NCBI GenBank assembly: GCA_936432065.2
Contig: OW386286.2
Span: 20,891,179-20,955,178, forward strand
DNA length: 64,000 nt
DNA from: Rutpela maculata
Lineage: Eukaryota; Arthropoda; Insecta; Coleoptera; Cerambycidae
Reading direction: 5' to 3'
Shown: positions 36,590 through 49,000 of the stretch, piece after piece
Layout of the letters: each line of letters starts with the position of its first letter
How positions within the stretch are numbered: position 1 is the first letter of the stretch
Notes under the pieces: generated by a model
What the model saw: only the letters and a program-made list of their open reading frames with translations
Database searches by the model: none
Told to the model about the DNA's origin: nothing
Program-made: the position numbers and the translations under genes

Positions 36590-37660
36590 ACTAATACTAT
36601 TACTAAAATAGATGTAGCACTAATTAATCAAGCTGAAACACTTGAAAGAATTATTACAAGTGAATACAAGAAATTGATTCCAAGGAAACTACACAGAGTT
36701 AAAAGAGGTTTTTTTAATTTCTTTGGCAAAATTGATAAAGCACTATTCGGAGTCGCAACAGAAAACGATATTTCAGATTTTGTGACAAGAATTAATGCAT
36801 TACTTTCAAATGAAAAAACCTTGGCTGTCGAAATCAACTTACGTACTCCTCTCTTTTCTACATTGTATAATTACTAATGATCTTATGCACAAACCTTCAA
36901 CGACAAGTAATAATTAATCAATTTTTTTTGCTACCAAGAGATCGAACAAACAATCACATTTTTAAGATCAAATACAATGTATTCATTCCTTTTGACAGAT
37001 TCTGATATGCAAACTGTTTTAATAAAAAGGCTTCTTTATCCTGAATCAAATCTATTACAGTCTGATCAACCTTGTTCATATTATCAAGCAATTCGTGCAA
37101 TTTTCTCACAAGTCGATTATACAATTTGTATTATTTTATTTGTACCAATCTTAGCATCACAAACATCACTGTCACCCTTTGAGAAAATTCCTGTTCCCAT
37201 CCAAAACTTAATTAATCCCACCAATAGTTCCTTATCGGTTCCAATGATAATTATGAATGAATGGAGCCCAAGAGCATTGAAGATATTTACCTGATTGTAG
37301 ACCATTTGCCAAACACGAAGGATTGCTTTGTAGAGTTACTACGTAGAAGAAAAGAAGCTAAAAACATATGTCGACTTACTAAAGTCCATATGAAGACTCC
37401 ACACATTGAGCAGATTTCACAGCCTACTACATCATCATGATCGACATGATTGCGACCTTCGAAATACCTGCCACCCAAAAACAATTTCTTACAAAACCTT
37501 ACTTTACAATACGAAGATCTCTCTTACTCCACATTGTGAGTTCTACATTAATAACCAATCATTTTCATATAAAGAGCCACTCTCCACTAGAACTACATTT
37601 CTACTACCAAAATTTTCTTTGTAAGATATTTCATTCAACCATCCCATTTCTCTAAGGATA
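36590..37660 (+). pseudogene. Envelope (baculovirus F-like) fragment of the retroviral relic
   Basis: A basic RVKR processing-type site is followed directly by a Gly/Phe-rich hydrophobic stretch (about 36698-36735), as in errantiviral envelope proteins related to baculovirus F. Later pieces, including a Cys-containing ectodomain-like text near 37400-37620, are spread over different frames with several stops. No intact protein remains. Confidence 0.6.
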
Positions 37661-37799
37661 TACATTCTGTCCAAAATTAAACAAGCTAAAAACGTACTCT
37701 TTTTACTGAGCTTTTTATATACAATTGTTACACATTCTATAGGATACTCTTCGCAGTATTCTTGTAAATAATGTTAGTTTTTGGACATTCTAAATTTTG

Positions 37800-37930
37800 T
37801 GATACCATCTTTGTTGTGAAAGAAATTATATGAAAAAAAAAATGAAAAAAAATATCCAACCTGTGTGGAATTCGAACATGGGACCTTTGGATAGCCGCTG
37901 CGCCACCACCTGTTGCTACGAAAATTTATT
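37800..37930 (-). repeat. tRNA-like fragment, possible SINE head
   Basis: On the minus strand TGGCGCAGCGG (A-box-like) is followed about 25 bases later by GTTCGAATTCC (B-box-like). The spacing is short for a tRNA and no cloverleaf closes, so a decayed SINE head is the best reading. Confidence 0.5.
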
Positions 37931-39390
37931 GTCTGTGATATATATCTTTCACCAATCATACATATTTCAACTCGTACTTCTATGAAATATATATTAGTAA
38001 AATTCATAAACAAAAAAACTATATATTATGGAAATAATATTTCAAAAGATTTCCATTTTAGTACAAGCGATAAGAATTAAGAGAATATTTTTTTAAATGA
38101 AATAATTAATAACTTTTTTATTTACTGATCGATTTTCTTCAAAAAACAATAAGGTTCTTCCTCTAGCTAACACTAACTTACTTTCTAAATTTCAATACAA
38201 TCGGATTTTTCTTTCTTAAGTCATCGTGCTTACAAGAAACGTGACAGTCGGACGGACAGGCGAACGAACAGACGGACATTTTGAAAGTTGTTCAAAATTC
38301 GTTCACTAACACAATGATATGAAATTTTTTTCTCTACGGGCGATTTTTACGAATTTAGAAATGTGCCGATCAAATACAATATACTCTTCGTTTTTGCTAA
38401 GAGTATAATAACAAATATTCATCCTGTTAAAGTCAATGGCCAATTACTTCTCATTTTAATTGCCTTTGGATCATCTTACCAGTATTTATAATCCTTAACA
38501 TAATAGTTTTACTTCTGTTCTGGAAGAAAACAAACAAAAATCTTCCTTATTTCAATTTTTTCCTTAAGAAGACTTCTCAAAAACCGAGTCCTCTGTCTCT
38601 TTTGATTAGAAGAAATCAACATTCCACAACGGTCAACGTAAGCTGAAATTTCCATTCTAACAGGGGAGGAGTTGCACGTGTGCTTACCCTTGTCTCCTAT
38701 TTTTCTTTTTCTTTTATAAACTTGTTTTTAAACATAATATAAATATGTTAAGATTATTCTCAAACCACATATCAAAATAATAAATATTCTCGATGACTGT
38801 AAACAAAATAAGGATTAGTATAAATTAGAACCTGTTGTGGATTAGTCAGTTCTATTCCAACCGTTCTAAAAAGCATTTCTATTAAGGAAACGAAGTAATT
38901 GCGAAATACTAGTGAATAAAAACCTTTCAAGAAAGGACAAGGGTAGATAAGCTATATAATTTTCGCCCACTAATTTCATAAAAAAGAAAAGTTCTCCTTA
39001 AAATCATTAAGCGTTATTTATTTATAGTTGAACATATGGTATTTATGTTTCTATATGTTTTACATTTGAAAAACAACAGTAGGTCATAGTAATATCATTT
39101 CAAAGTGGGCATGTTTGCAGTTTTTTTAGTAATTTTTGACCTTTTTTCCGAACTTTTAATGTATATTTCAGTTAGATGCGCCCGATGAAACAAGATAAAC
39201 TATACCTTATTTCATTGTTGAGCATTTAAGCTTTTAAATAATGGTTAATTTATATTGTTTCATCAAGCGCTTCAATGTATAAAAAACAAAATCGTTTCCG
39301 CGGGAGTCGTAGTAGTGTCGACGTTGCGTGCGAATTTAGACGTGTCAGCGCTCAAAACCATATATTATGATATGTATTGAATAAGAATAT
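37931..39390. other. No recognised gene
   Basis: AT-rich. A GACGGACAGGCGAACGAACA-type segment near 38250 is a short simple-repeat-like tract. No coding evidence. Confidence 0.4.
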
Positions 39391-39850
39391 GTTTATCCAC
39401 GACCATCGTATAATCATTGCATTCTACATTTAACAATTGTCAAATAATGATAGTCATTATTCCAACCAAAGGTATAATGAACATAATCTGATTCTAACAC
39501 ATATTTAACCAACCAGGAACTAGTTGTTTTCATTCTAACGCACCTTTAACCAATCAGGAACTAGCAATATTCATAAGGAAACGGCGAATCCATTTTTCCA
39601 TGTTTTCGTGCAAATTTTCGTGTTTCACGTTTAACACGTCAACGTTTTACTGTAAATGAACTTTATTTTTTCAGTTTTAAACGATTAAAACAGTTAAAAT
39701 ATGCGATAGTCGTGGATAAATTATAGTATTCAGTTCGCGTATAATGGCTATTACACACTCGGATGATTTACGACACGCCTTCGTCTCGTGCCGTAAACAT
39801 CACCCCAGCGAGTAATAGCCATCATTATACGCTCACTGAATAATCTACTA
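39391..39850. repeat. Nested palindromic repeat
   Basis: An outer inverted pair (TTATCCACGAC at about 39393 and GTCGTGGATAA at about 39711) precedes an inner hairpin with arms 39721-39779 and 39787-39850 (TATAATGGCTATTAC). A 42-bp unit containing TTTAACCAA(C/T)CAGGAACTAG is tandemly duplicated at 39492-39533 and 39534-39575. Confidence 0.7.
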
Positions 39851-40625
39851 TTCCAAAGAACAGTTTTTTATTACTCGTCAAGACATATACTACTCGGAAA
39901 ATATAATGCCATTGAACCCAGCATAATTCAAGCGATATTTTACAGTGTTTCTTGTTTAAAATTATGATTTTTGGAACATCTATGGTATTCTAAAGCACAT
40001 AATTCAAATATCCTTGGATTTAGAAAAAAATAAGGTAATCAAAAACTGTTAATTTTATTATGCTGTACGTATGTTATTAGAAACTTTTTTCTATCTACTG
40101 CGGTTAAGAAATTTCATATATAGAAGAAAAATGAACCACCATTATTCAATATGGCGCCCGTAGCACAAGTAAGAATTAGTTTGTATAGTGTAGGGCCTTT
40201 TGGTAGAATTGATAAAAAGACAAAAGTAACATCTTCAAAAAATTCCATGATTGCACTAATTTTTTCAAGTTTCTTGTAATTTTAGCTTATTTTTCCTGCA
40301 CTTATACAGGCGTGTAAATTCAAGATTAGTTAATAGTTCTTGTAATAAAAAAAAAACATCTTAAATATAGTTTTGAGTTACAAGCACACTGAAACATATC
40401 TATTTGCAATAAAGAAAAAAAATTTATTAAAGCCAAATACAAAATGTGTTTTCTCCTGTAAAATTATCCTGAACATGAACTCTCTTTCTATGTTTGCTAA
40501 ATTAGCCATCGCTTTTTTCGTTGCTCGCTCTACAAGTATAAACTTTAGCTATGATCAAGCCTTATCCACATATTTTTCCTACTTCAGCCTCTATTAAATC
40601 TACGATTGACAAAACAGTGACAATC
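39851..40625. other. No gene seen
   Basis: AT-rich sequence. An open frame at 40373-40597 has no recognisable domain. Confidence 0.4.
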
Positions 40626-40921
40626 ACACAGGTCTACAAAAATAAATCTGCTCCAAGGACTAAACCTATCATGATTTAAGTATTTTTGTGTGCTGAAACC
40701 GAATTTTCGATTTAAAACATTTTCTACCGTGTTGATTTCGAGTAAATCCTGGTTTTTATTGTCAAAATACGGTTTCTTGACAATAAAAACCGGGATTTAC
40801 TCGAAATTTACGCTGTAGAAAGTTTTTTAAATTGAAAATTTGGTTTCAGCACACAAAAATACTTAATGAATGATAGGTTTAGTCATTGGAGCAGAACATT
40901 TTTTTTTGTAGACCTGTGTAA
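40626..40921. repeat. Fold-back repeat with about 140-bp arms
   Basis: The arms 40626-40764 and 40777-40921 are close inverted copies around a 12-base loop. Shared text includes TTTTTGTGTGCTGAAACC and CACACAGGTCTAC. No coding. Confidence 0.85.
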
Positions 40922-42369
40922 TTATTATAAAACATTCTGTCGCAGTATTTAGTTATTTTTCTAGTTATAGATTTTATAACCACCCTGTATTTAATTGTGT
41001 GCATTTGCATAAGAGGCAAAAATTACTTGCCTTGTGGTAATTATCAATGAAATATAAATATGAAAGTTTGAGGGTTCGAATAAATGTTTTATGTTTGAAT
41101 ATCAATAACGTCAATACCTATCTATGTGTCTAAATATTTTCTTTATGGAGAAAGGAGACTAAAAGTGATGGTAAAACCAAACCAATAATTAGATAAAGCA
41201 AAATATTATATTACTCGACCGTATTTAATTTGTAACTGATACACCCATTATCTCGCTTTTAAATTACATGTCATTTTATAGTATAAAATATACCACCCTC
41301 ACAATGAATTGGACTTGTATTGCAGTAAATTATATCCTATGCAATATTCATTTGGTGTATAGTTGTTAATTAAATCTGTTCATGGTAGTCGAATAGTATT
41401 AATTAACTAATTATAAATTAGAGATTATTTGAGCTATTTTAATACAGTAGCGTCATTCGTAATTGGAGTAAATTGAATATATAAATACCCTCATAATATT
41501 TGCTTGATATATTTACGTCTAAGAAATAAGGAAATTGGGTTAAAATATTATAGAAAAATAAAAATAATTTGGTTGCTTTCGTTGGCTCACTTATACTGCG
41601 AGCTAAGACATAATATTGAAAATATCTGAATGAGCACAGATGGAGCAGGTAATCATTGAAATCTTTCATATACTGATGTTTTGGTGAATTTCTCAGATTT
41701 AAAAAATTCGGAGCGCCTCGGGTGGTCTCGTTCAAATATGGCCTCATTTTCAGCATTACATTTTGAACGCGAAAAATCATTAAGATGCCGAATTAAACAA
41801 ACTCTGCATACAGAGTAAACCGTGCAAAATTTAAAAAAAAATCGACATTCTTTGAGCGTTATAATAATAATGGTATCAGATGTGACAATGACGTGCAAAA
41901 TTTCTAGATACGTTAAATTTTAGCTAAATTCCTTCTCATTGTTTAATTATTACTAAAATAGAGGCAATTGTCTTGTGAAATCTGTGTTTACTACTATTTA
42001 ATACATGGCACAAGATTATTTATGCCCAACTTACATGCAAATCGTTTATATTTGAAAGGAGAGCAAAACAGTAGAGCAAACAGTCGAGCAAAGCGGAGGA
42101 ATTAAACAAACCAATGCCGGCAAGTTTCCAATGTGCTTGCCATTTACGATGACCATTAATAAAACAAAAAGACTAGGAACGTATTTGCCTCAACCAGTAT
42201 TTAGCCAATTATTTGATTGAAGATTTTGCCGAATAAATGTATCTTATTCGTAGTAGGTATGCTTTTAGAGAACAGAATATTTACTAGAGTAATATTTTGT
42301 TGAACTTCTATATACAAGGAATAGAAAACATATAATGAATAGAAAACCAGGCTGCAACCAACAGCTAGT
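40922..42369. other. No recognised gene
   Basis: Minus-strand frames around 41439-41898 show no motif. AT-rich intergenic DNA. Confidence 0.4.
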
Positions 42370-44615
42370 TAAGGCAGACGTCTACCAGACGAGCCTAAAT
42401 CTTACCGCCTCATCAGCTTAACCTCTTTTCTCCTTAAAACAATGGAAGAAATACTAGGTCAACAGATTAGAAGCGAAATCATTACAGAGAAACCGCTTCA
42501 CTCGAAACAATTTGCCTATCAACCTGACAAATCAACAATAAATGCTCTACATGGCCTGGTCAAAGGCATCGAAAAGACATTTACAGCAAAGGAACTGACT
42601 CTGTGTGCTTTCATAGATATAGAGGGTGTTTTTGACAACACCTCCTATGAATCCATACAAAGAGCCGCGAAAAAAAGGGGAATACAGTCCTCAACAATCA
42701 AATGAATACAATTCATGCTAAGAAGCAGAATAATTACTACAGATATGGGGAACGACTCGGCCACCGTGACTGAAGTTAGGGGCTCCACAAAGTGGAGTCT
42801 TATCTCCTTTGCTGTGGTCAATGGTGGTCGACGATCTCCTCCATAAGCTGAGTAATTATGGCTTTAACGTTCAGGGCTATACTGACGACCTGGTCGTTAC
42901 TGTTAGAGGCAGGCATGAGGTTATGATCTCAAACCACATGCAAATTGCCTTCAACATAATATCTAAATGGTGCTCGTCAGAGGGCCTTAGTGTCAATCCG
43001 AGAAAAAACAGTTATTGCTCTATTCACCAAAAGGAGAAAACTAAATTTGAGAGCTCATATGTTAAATGGAATAGTACTGAATTTTTCCAGTGAAGCCAAG
43101 TATCTAGGAGTAATCCTGGACCAAAAACTTACCTGGAACTCACACTTAGAAATGACACTTACCAAAGCAACGACGGCTATTTGGACGTACCATAGGCTCT
43201 TTGGTAAGACCTAAGTCTTAAGCCCCGTGGTTACCTACGCATCACCGGCACGGTAGCTCAATCGGTTAAGGCGTATTGAGTGGCGAATACGCTGATCGAC
43301 ACACTACCGCGCTCTGGGTTCGACCCCCAGCCCCGGTATTGACAACACTGGTGGGTGTGGATGTATGTCTGCGTTTTTCCGAATGTGTAACCCCCTTCCG
43401 GACAGCCTTGGCTTTGGATTTGGGGGTTGTCTACTATCTGTGGTGTGTTTATGTTATGTTATGTTATGTTATCATGTGTATGGTGGCCAAAAACAGAAGA
43501 GAAAATAGCAGAAGGAAAGTTGCAGAAATTGCAACGCCTTGCCTATCTAGGGACTACAGGAGCAATGTGCTCGTGTCCCACAGCTATGGAGGCAATGCTG
43601 AAATTACTTCCTCTGCATTTGCATGTAAGGAAGGAGGCAGCCCTTAGTGCCTTAAGGCTGCATCGGGCACTTACATTCAGACCAGGCGACCTGGTTGGTC
43701 ACTTAAGGATTCTGGAGCTAAGCCAATTCGAATCCATGACCAAACCCACTGACTCAATGCCCATCAAAAATGACTTTAACTGCCCGTTTGATGTGCTGAT
43801 TGAAAGCCGCCAAGCGAGCAGGGTCAAAGTACTGCGGTTGGAGAGAAAGTCACGTATCTGGTACAGAGATGGATCCAAGATGGACGAAGGTGTTGGTGCG
43901 GGCGTAGCAGGGCCTAAATGCAGGCTATATAAAGCCCTTGGTAACAGCACAACTATCTTCCAGGCATAAATCTATGCTATAGATCAATGTGCTCAGGAAT
44001 TTCTAAATAGAGGCACTTGAAGGGCAATGATCTATATACTTTCAGCTAGTCAGGCAGCATTAAAGGCTCGAGTCAAAAATTGCCTGGGAAGGCAGACAAT
44101 CCCTCAACTGACAAAAAACAACAAAGTTACCTTGATGCGGGTGCCAGGGCAGGAGGGAATGGAAGGTAACGAATTGGCTGATAGCCTCGCAAGAAAAGGG
44201 GCTGAGGCCCCATTTTTCGAACCCGAATCGTTCTGTAGCTTATCTAAGGACACATAACGGAGAAGGTCCTAAAATGGGAAAAGGAACAAAAGGAGTCCTA
44301 CTGGAAAAATACGGGAGCGAAAAGATTTATAACCTATTCAGCAAGGAATGCCACAAGGCTTCTCGAACTTGAAAAGTCCCTTGCCCCTTGTGATATCATC
44401 TCAAGAACACGGGCATGGCAGAAGATGACAAATGCAGATACTGTGAAGCTGCAACTGAATCTGCGGAACATATACTTTGTCAATGCAAGTTACTAATCCG
44501 CATTAGGCTAAAGTACCTAGAACAGGCGGAATTAACGCCTGAAGACATAGGGAAATTAGCTCCCAGGAAAATCGCAAGCTTTGCAAAAAGTCTTGGAATC
44601 TTGGGCAACAACTAG
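42370..44615 (+). pseudogene. R1/LOA-like non-LTR retrotransposon ORF2 (RT + RNase H), broken
   Basis: Reading pieces in order: SYRLISLTSFLLKTMEE (about 42395), FIDIEGVFDN (first catalytic Asp kept), YTDDLVV (catalytic pair kept, about 42880), LSVNPR, YLGVILDQKLTWNSH, then WWPKTEEK and RLAYLGTTGAM (43480-43570). An RNase H part follows, with YRDGSKMDEGVGAGV (43858-43910) and ILSASQAALKAR, where SDSQ is usual, so an Asp is lost. A C-terminal knuckle CRYC-x8-H-x4-C lies near 44435. Several frame shifts and stops separate the pieces, and a SINE is inserted at 43245-43470. The same lineage is seen at 11.7-15.2 kb. Confidence 0.85.
43245..43470 (+). mobile_element. tRNA-derived SINE inserted in the LINE
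   Basis: A tRNA-like head has an A box TAGCTCAATCGG near 43254 and a B box GGTTCGACCCC near 43317. A unique body follows, and then a tail of four TTATG/ATGTT-type pentamers. The direct flanks ATCA (43241-43244 and 43471-43474) are identical and the LINE frame continues across the insert (TYAS then WWPK). The long 50-base gap between boxes shows it is not a functional tRNA gene. Confidence 0.85.
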
Positions 44616-45290
44616 TTGCAGGGTAATTCACAAAAGACCTTTTAGGTCGAGGTGAAGAAAGGCCAACCCAGGGCCAAGCGACCTCTTAAACAATCTACAA
44701 TCTATAACATTCTCTTAACGAATGCTCCGCCGAGCACTGGATTACGAATTACAGATGGAGCCAACCACTTTTGTTGCATGTCGTGGTTTTATAAATCTCG
44801 TCATGTATCAAGAATGACACGAGGGTCTTGTTCCACTTATTCCAGACCTACCTTGTACTCACGAGAGCCAATAGCTCGAAACTGCAGTTTGCTAGAGGTG
44901 TGGAGAAACTGACACGAGAGCTCCTTTAAGTAGGAATAAGTCTGGTGTTTGTTGCAATCGAAACTTTAGCGTTTTGTGGCAATACATAGTTATTGCACTT
45001 AACGCGGTTTGTAATTCGTAATCCAGCACTTGGCGAGACATTAGTCCGGAGAATAGCTGTTGGTTGTAGTCTTGTTTTATGTATTCCCTATACAAGGTGT
45101 TCCTTAATAAGCTAATATTTCACGGTGTGATGCCTTAGGTCATTTTATGAAGAGTTCATATGTCCGCTACGGCTAAAATTTTTTGATACAGGGTGTTATT
45201 TTCTTTTTTAAATCGTTATTATTTAATATCTCAGAAAGTTCTAGATATTATTTTCAATTTTAGTGTTGATATAAAACCACATAGAAAAGT
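44616..45290. repeat. Non-coding with a spaced inverted repeat
   Basis: CGAGCACTGGATTACGAATT at about 44729 has an inverted partner near 45010-45043. The 250 bp between them has no coding evidence. Confidence 0.5.
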
Positions 45291-45319
45291 TATTTCAGAA
45301 AAAAAAAACAAAAACCGGA

Positions 45320-45630
45320 AAAAAACCACCCCCTGCCCAGGGGGGTGAAAACCACCCCACGGGCAGGAGTGGGTCTTCCGAGGGTGGCGGGTGGTCATCC
45401 CCTTTGAGCTGTAGGTGAAATCCCGGTTCGAACGACCCGCCACACTCGACTATGCAGGGAGAATTAAAGGAAGGGTGGTTTCCGCCTCCTGGGTAGGGGG
45501 TGGGTGGTGTTCCGAGGACGGCGGGTGGTCATCTTCTTTGAGCTGTATGCGAAATCCCGGTTCAATCGACCCGCCATACTCGATTATACAGTCAGAATTT
45601 AAAAAAAGCGTAGTTTTACCCCGCTCAGGG
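45320..45630. repeat. Two diverged tandem units, GC-rich
   Basis: Units of about 150 bp (about 45345-45480 and 45490-45630) share GGCGGGTGGTCATC, TTTGAGCTGTA, GAAATCCCGGTTC and CGACCCGCCA. They stand out by GC content from the AT-rich neighbours. The GGTTCGA text resembles a B box, but no A box is placed properly. Confidence 0.75.
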
Positions 45631-46394
45631 ATAAATAGGTGAACCGATGAGTTAAAGCTCTGCGGATTTGGATTCCCTACCCTCGAAAACGGGGGGTAAG
45701 TATGTTTGATTTGGGTTACCAACCTTTAATGAAATTCGGGAATTTTTGCAATTTTGGGATGTAGTAATACAAGGAAAACCTCAGTCAGCTTCTGATATTT
45801 CATGAAAATAATGAGTGTGCACTGTATTAAACTTTTTTTAATATTAATAAAGCAAGTAGATTTTCAGTTCAGTTTCAGTTCGATTTTGTGAATTAATATG
45901 ATAATAACAAATTAAATCATGTAGAGATTTAAAATATAAAAACCTATAACTTTTAATAGACGTTGTAATGAATATAATAAGATTATAAAAGAATTCTCTG
46001 CGAGAATGAAATTTAATCTGTTTTAATAAAATCACTCCACAGTACTTGATTAGTTAATTTTACTCATGAACGTTATTAAAAATATCGAAATTAAACTGTC
46101 AAGTACATCAATATTAAAATAATTATTTTCACTTTTAATCATTTCTTTAATTTCCTACTGTAAAAGTAATAGGAAGTTAATGTGATCAGAAATCAGAATC
46201 TTTACCGTCGTAAACATTTTTTGATAGGGCGCAAAATTAATCGTTTTTTTTTTGTTCTGAAATGGTAAAATAGAGGAGAGGCGAGAGACGTTTTCTACGT
46301 GATGTCCGTCATGAACAATTTGTATATGAAACATATTCTGATTTATCGGTTCACAGCCTAAGTAATTCAAATTGCACCGATATTTATGGAATAA
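45631..46394. other. No gene seen
   Basis: AT-rich, only shadow frames. Confidence 0.45.
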
Positions 46395-47995
46395 ATAGTC
46401 GTATTATCAAAGAAACTATTGACAATTTTGGAACCGCTTACCCTTCTTATTAATAAATGTTTTAGTGAAGGTCACTTCCCCGATGTGCTTAAGGTTGCTA
46501 AAGTTGTACCACTCTTCAAGAAAGGAGACATCAATGTAATTGATAACTATCGTCCCATATCTATCATCACCATATTTGGTAAAATTATTGAAATTATTCT
46601 TAAAAGAAGGCAAAAGAAGTATCTAGACACTAATAAAATTTTAAACTGTTGCCAATTTGGGTTTCGTAACAAATGCTCTACCACCGATGCTGTTTTTAAA
46701 ATAGTATGTGACATTGTGGAAGGCCTTGAAGACGGTAAGCATGTAGTTATCAGCTTATGTGACTTATCCAAGGCATTCGATTGCGTCTCGCATAACATAC
46801 TTGTGGAAAAATTGAGTTGAGTTTTTGCGGTGTTAAAGGTTTACCTTTGAATCTGTTTTCGTCTTATTTAAACAACAGACAACAATGTGTCTCTATTAAC
46901 AACGTTAATTCAGAGTTTCTGCCAGTCAAATACGGGGTGTCCCAGGGTTCTGTACTAGGGCCTCTACTTTTTATCTTATATGTAAATGATCTTTTTCACT
47001 ATTTGTCTCCTGTTAAATGCATTGCCTACGCCGATGACTCTTCCATGTTAAATTTTGATTACAACATTAACAATATAAATATCACCTCTGTTGCGTTTAT
47101 TCAGCAAGCTAAGGTATGCTAACAGTTTAATGCTAAATGAGGACAAAACTCAAAAACTTTTATTTTCCACTACAAATGCACTGGTAAACGGTGACAGTGT
47201 CAAAATACTTAGTTCTTGTAGACAACAAACCAAGCTGGTGTAAACACGTGGAGGTACTTTCAAGCAAATTATCCAGTATAATTTTTTTACTACGCAGACT
47301 AAAAAATGTTCTGTGTTCCAACACTTTAAAGTCTTGCTATTTCTCCTTATTTCACTCTCACATTACCTATGCAATACTCCTCTGGGGTGGCTCATGCCAT
47401 GCTACAAAAATTTTTAAATTGCAAAAAAGAGGTTGTTAATCAGCAATGCTGGGTGGAGGGATCACTGCCAGCCAATTTTTAAAACACTGGGCATACTGCC
47501 TGTAGTTTCTTTATTTATGTATATTTCGTTTTTGGAAATTCACAATTTCACCAATTCTGATTTTCATAATTGTTCAACCAGATTCGCCCCACAGCATAGA
47601 CTTGTTAAATCTTCAAGAAACTCATTAAACCTTCAGCTATATAACCATTTACCAAATTCCATAAAATCCTTCATTTTAATTTATTCAAACGCAAGTTAAA
47701 AATGCATTTCTTGAATTTCTGTTTTTACTCAGTGGAAGAGTATTTTAACACTGAATTTCCCAGTTTATAAAAGGCCTGCTACCCTATTTTTATGTTCTTT
47801 TGCTCTTTTAATGGAGATGTTTTTTTTCCTCTTTCTTTGTTAGTGGCTAAGTATTTGCTATTGTTGTTGGTTAGTTGTTTAATATATGATGATTTTATTG
47901 TTATTGTATTTGTATGTTTATATTTCCATGTTTTTTGTTATAATTTTTGACTCACCAAAAACTTTTTGTAACTTGGTTAAATAAACTTTTTCTCT
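46395..47995 (+). pseudogene. Jockey/CR1-like LINE reverse transcriptase, broken
   Basis: Pieces read INKCFSEGHFPD, KKGDINVIDNYRPIS, FGFRNKCST, CDLSKAFDCVSHN (catalytic Asp present), then after a frame shift GVSQGSVLGPLLF and YADDSS (catalytic pair present). Further shifted pieces follow (ILWGG, then a C-terminal part to about 47695). The 3' untranslated part ends near 47995 in TTTTTCTCTTTTTCAT text. The endonuclease region is missing upstream. At least three frame breaks show it is inactive. Confidence 0.85.
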
Positions 47996-48082
47996 TTTTC
48001 ATAGAAAAATAACTTTAGATGTTTATCCGTTCAGTACCTTTAGTAACTACGTAAATCGTCTATTTGTTCCCTACTAGCACTA

Positions 48083-48378
48083 ACAGGGAACGTAAGCTGG
48101 GTCTAGACCGTCGTCAGATAGGTTAGTTTTACCTTACTGATGACTCGTCGTTGCGATAGTAATCCTGCTCAGTACGAGAGGAACCGCAGGTTCGGACATT
48201 TGGTTCACGAACTCGCTAGAGCAGGCGGTGATGTTAAGCTAACATCCATGGGATTATGCTTGAAGGACTCTAAGGCGGTATCCTTTCTAGCCGAAGATGG
48301 CAACGATATCTCTTGGAGTTCCGAGAGTCGAAAGGCTCAAAACAATGTGAATTTACTAGGCGGTCGCGGTTCGCGCGG
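48083..48378 (+). rRNA. 28S rRNA 3'-region fragment (pseudogene)
   Basis: The segment from AGGGAACGTAAGCTGGG through GTAATCCTGCTCAGTACGAG (sarcin-ricin loop region) to TTTACTAGGCGGTCGC matches the late part of 28S rRNA. It differs at many positions from the usual text (for example GCTCGCTAGAGC in the variable segment), and the rest of the rRNA unit is absent. The 115-codon frame across it is spurious. It lies between a LINE 3' end and a dispersed repeat that recurs at 49.0 kb without the rRNA. Confidence 0.9.
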
Positions 48379-48535
48379 TTATATAAAAGAGAAAATTCTC
48401 CCAAATTTACTTTATTTCCCTAGAGCCGTTATGAAAAATATCGACCCGATGCTAATGGTAACAAGTATTTACGTCACTTATGATTGATAAAACAATGAAA
48501 TTAGAGTATACTTACGAGGGAGGTATGACGAAATA
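48379..48535 (+). repeat. Dispersed repeat next to the 28S fragment, copy 1
   Basis: Starts GTTATATAAAAGAGAAAATT and continues to GGTATGACGAAA. A second copy lies at 49001-49170, with about 85 percent identity by eye. Confidence 0.8.
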
Positions 48536-48683
48536 GTTATTTATGTACCAAGGTTCGTAAGTTCCCTTTTTTGGTCGAGAATACAGTTTGCAATCCGAGG
48601 CCCGTAGGGTCGAGGTTTGCAAGTATTCGAGACCAAAAATCGCACTTTACGACCCGCGGTGCATATTATATTTTTCGTCATAC
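48524..48683. repeat. Palindromic repeat
   Basis: GGTATGACGAAATAGTTATT...TTTGGTCGAGAATAC is mirrored by GTATTCGAGACCAAA...TTTTTCGTCATACC. The arms are about 75 bp with a CG-rich centre. Confidence 0.75.
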
Positions 48684-49000
48684 CCATGAATCATTAAACT
48701 AGAAAAAAACTTGAGAAAAACTAGTGGACAACTATAATTATTTGAGTAAGATTTCATATTTGCTAATAGTAAAGGTAGCGATGCTTGGATATCCATGACA
48801 ACCGTCATGGATATTCCGTCAATAAAATAAATTTATGACACGAATTCTATTCAAATGCCAACTACCGTCAAGATAAATTAAATCATATTATTATAATAGC
48901 TCTGAACATTTTTGAAAATAATGTCAAATATAGAAGATATAGCAAATAAGGTTTATCTAAATTTACTTCCAATAAAGTTAAAACATTTAATTTAATACTT
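48684..49000. other. Short non-coding stretch with a hairpin
   Basis: GGATATCCATGAC at 48787 and its complement at 48804 form a 13-bp hairpin. Nothing else was seen. Confidence 0.5.

Larger units (their letters stand above)
35050..37700 (+). mobile_element. Errantivirus-like (Ty3/gypsy) endogenous retrovirus relic
   Basis: Fragments of protease, reverse transcriptase, integrase and envelope occur in the canonical order on one strand, with many stops, frame shifts and large internal deletions. An envelope gene downstream of pol marks the errantivirus lineage of insects. Long terminal repeats were not identified. It is inactive. Confidence 0.75.

Noticed and set aside
43245..43335. Functional tRNA gene
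   Set aside because: A and B boxes are present, but the spacing and lack of a closing cloverleaf, plus body, tail and target duplication, identify a SINE.
43276..43647. 123-codon frame
   Set aside because: It joins SINE and out-of-frame LINE sequence; no protein evidence.
48140..48487. 115-codon open frame
   Set aside because: It lies across 28S rRNA sequence; the similarity is at the RNA level.
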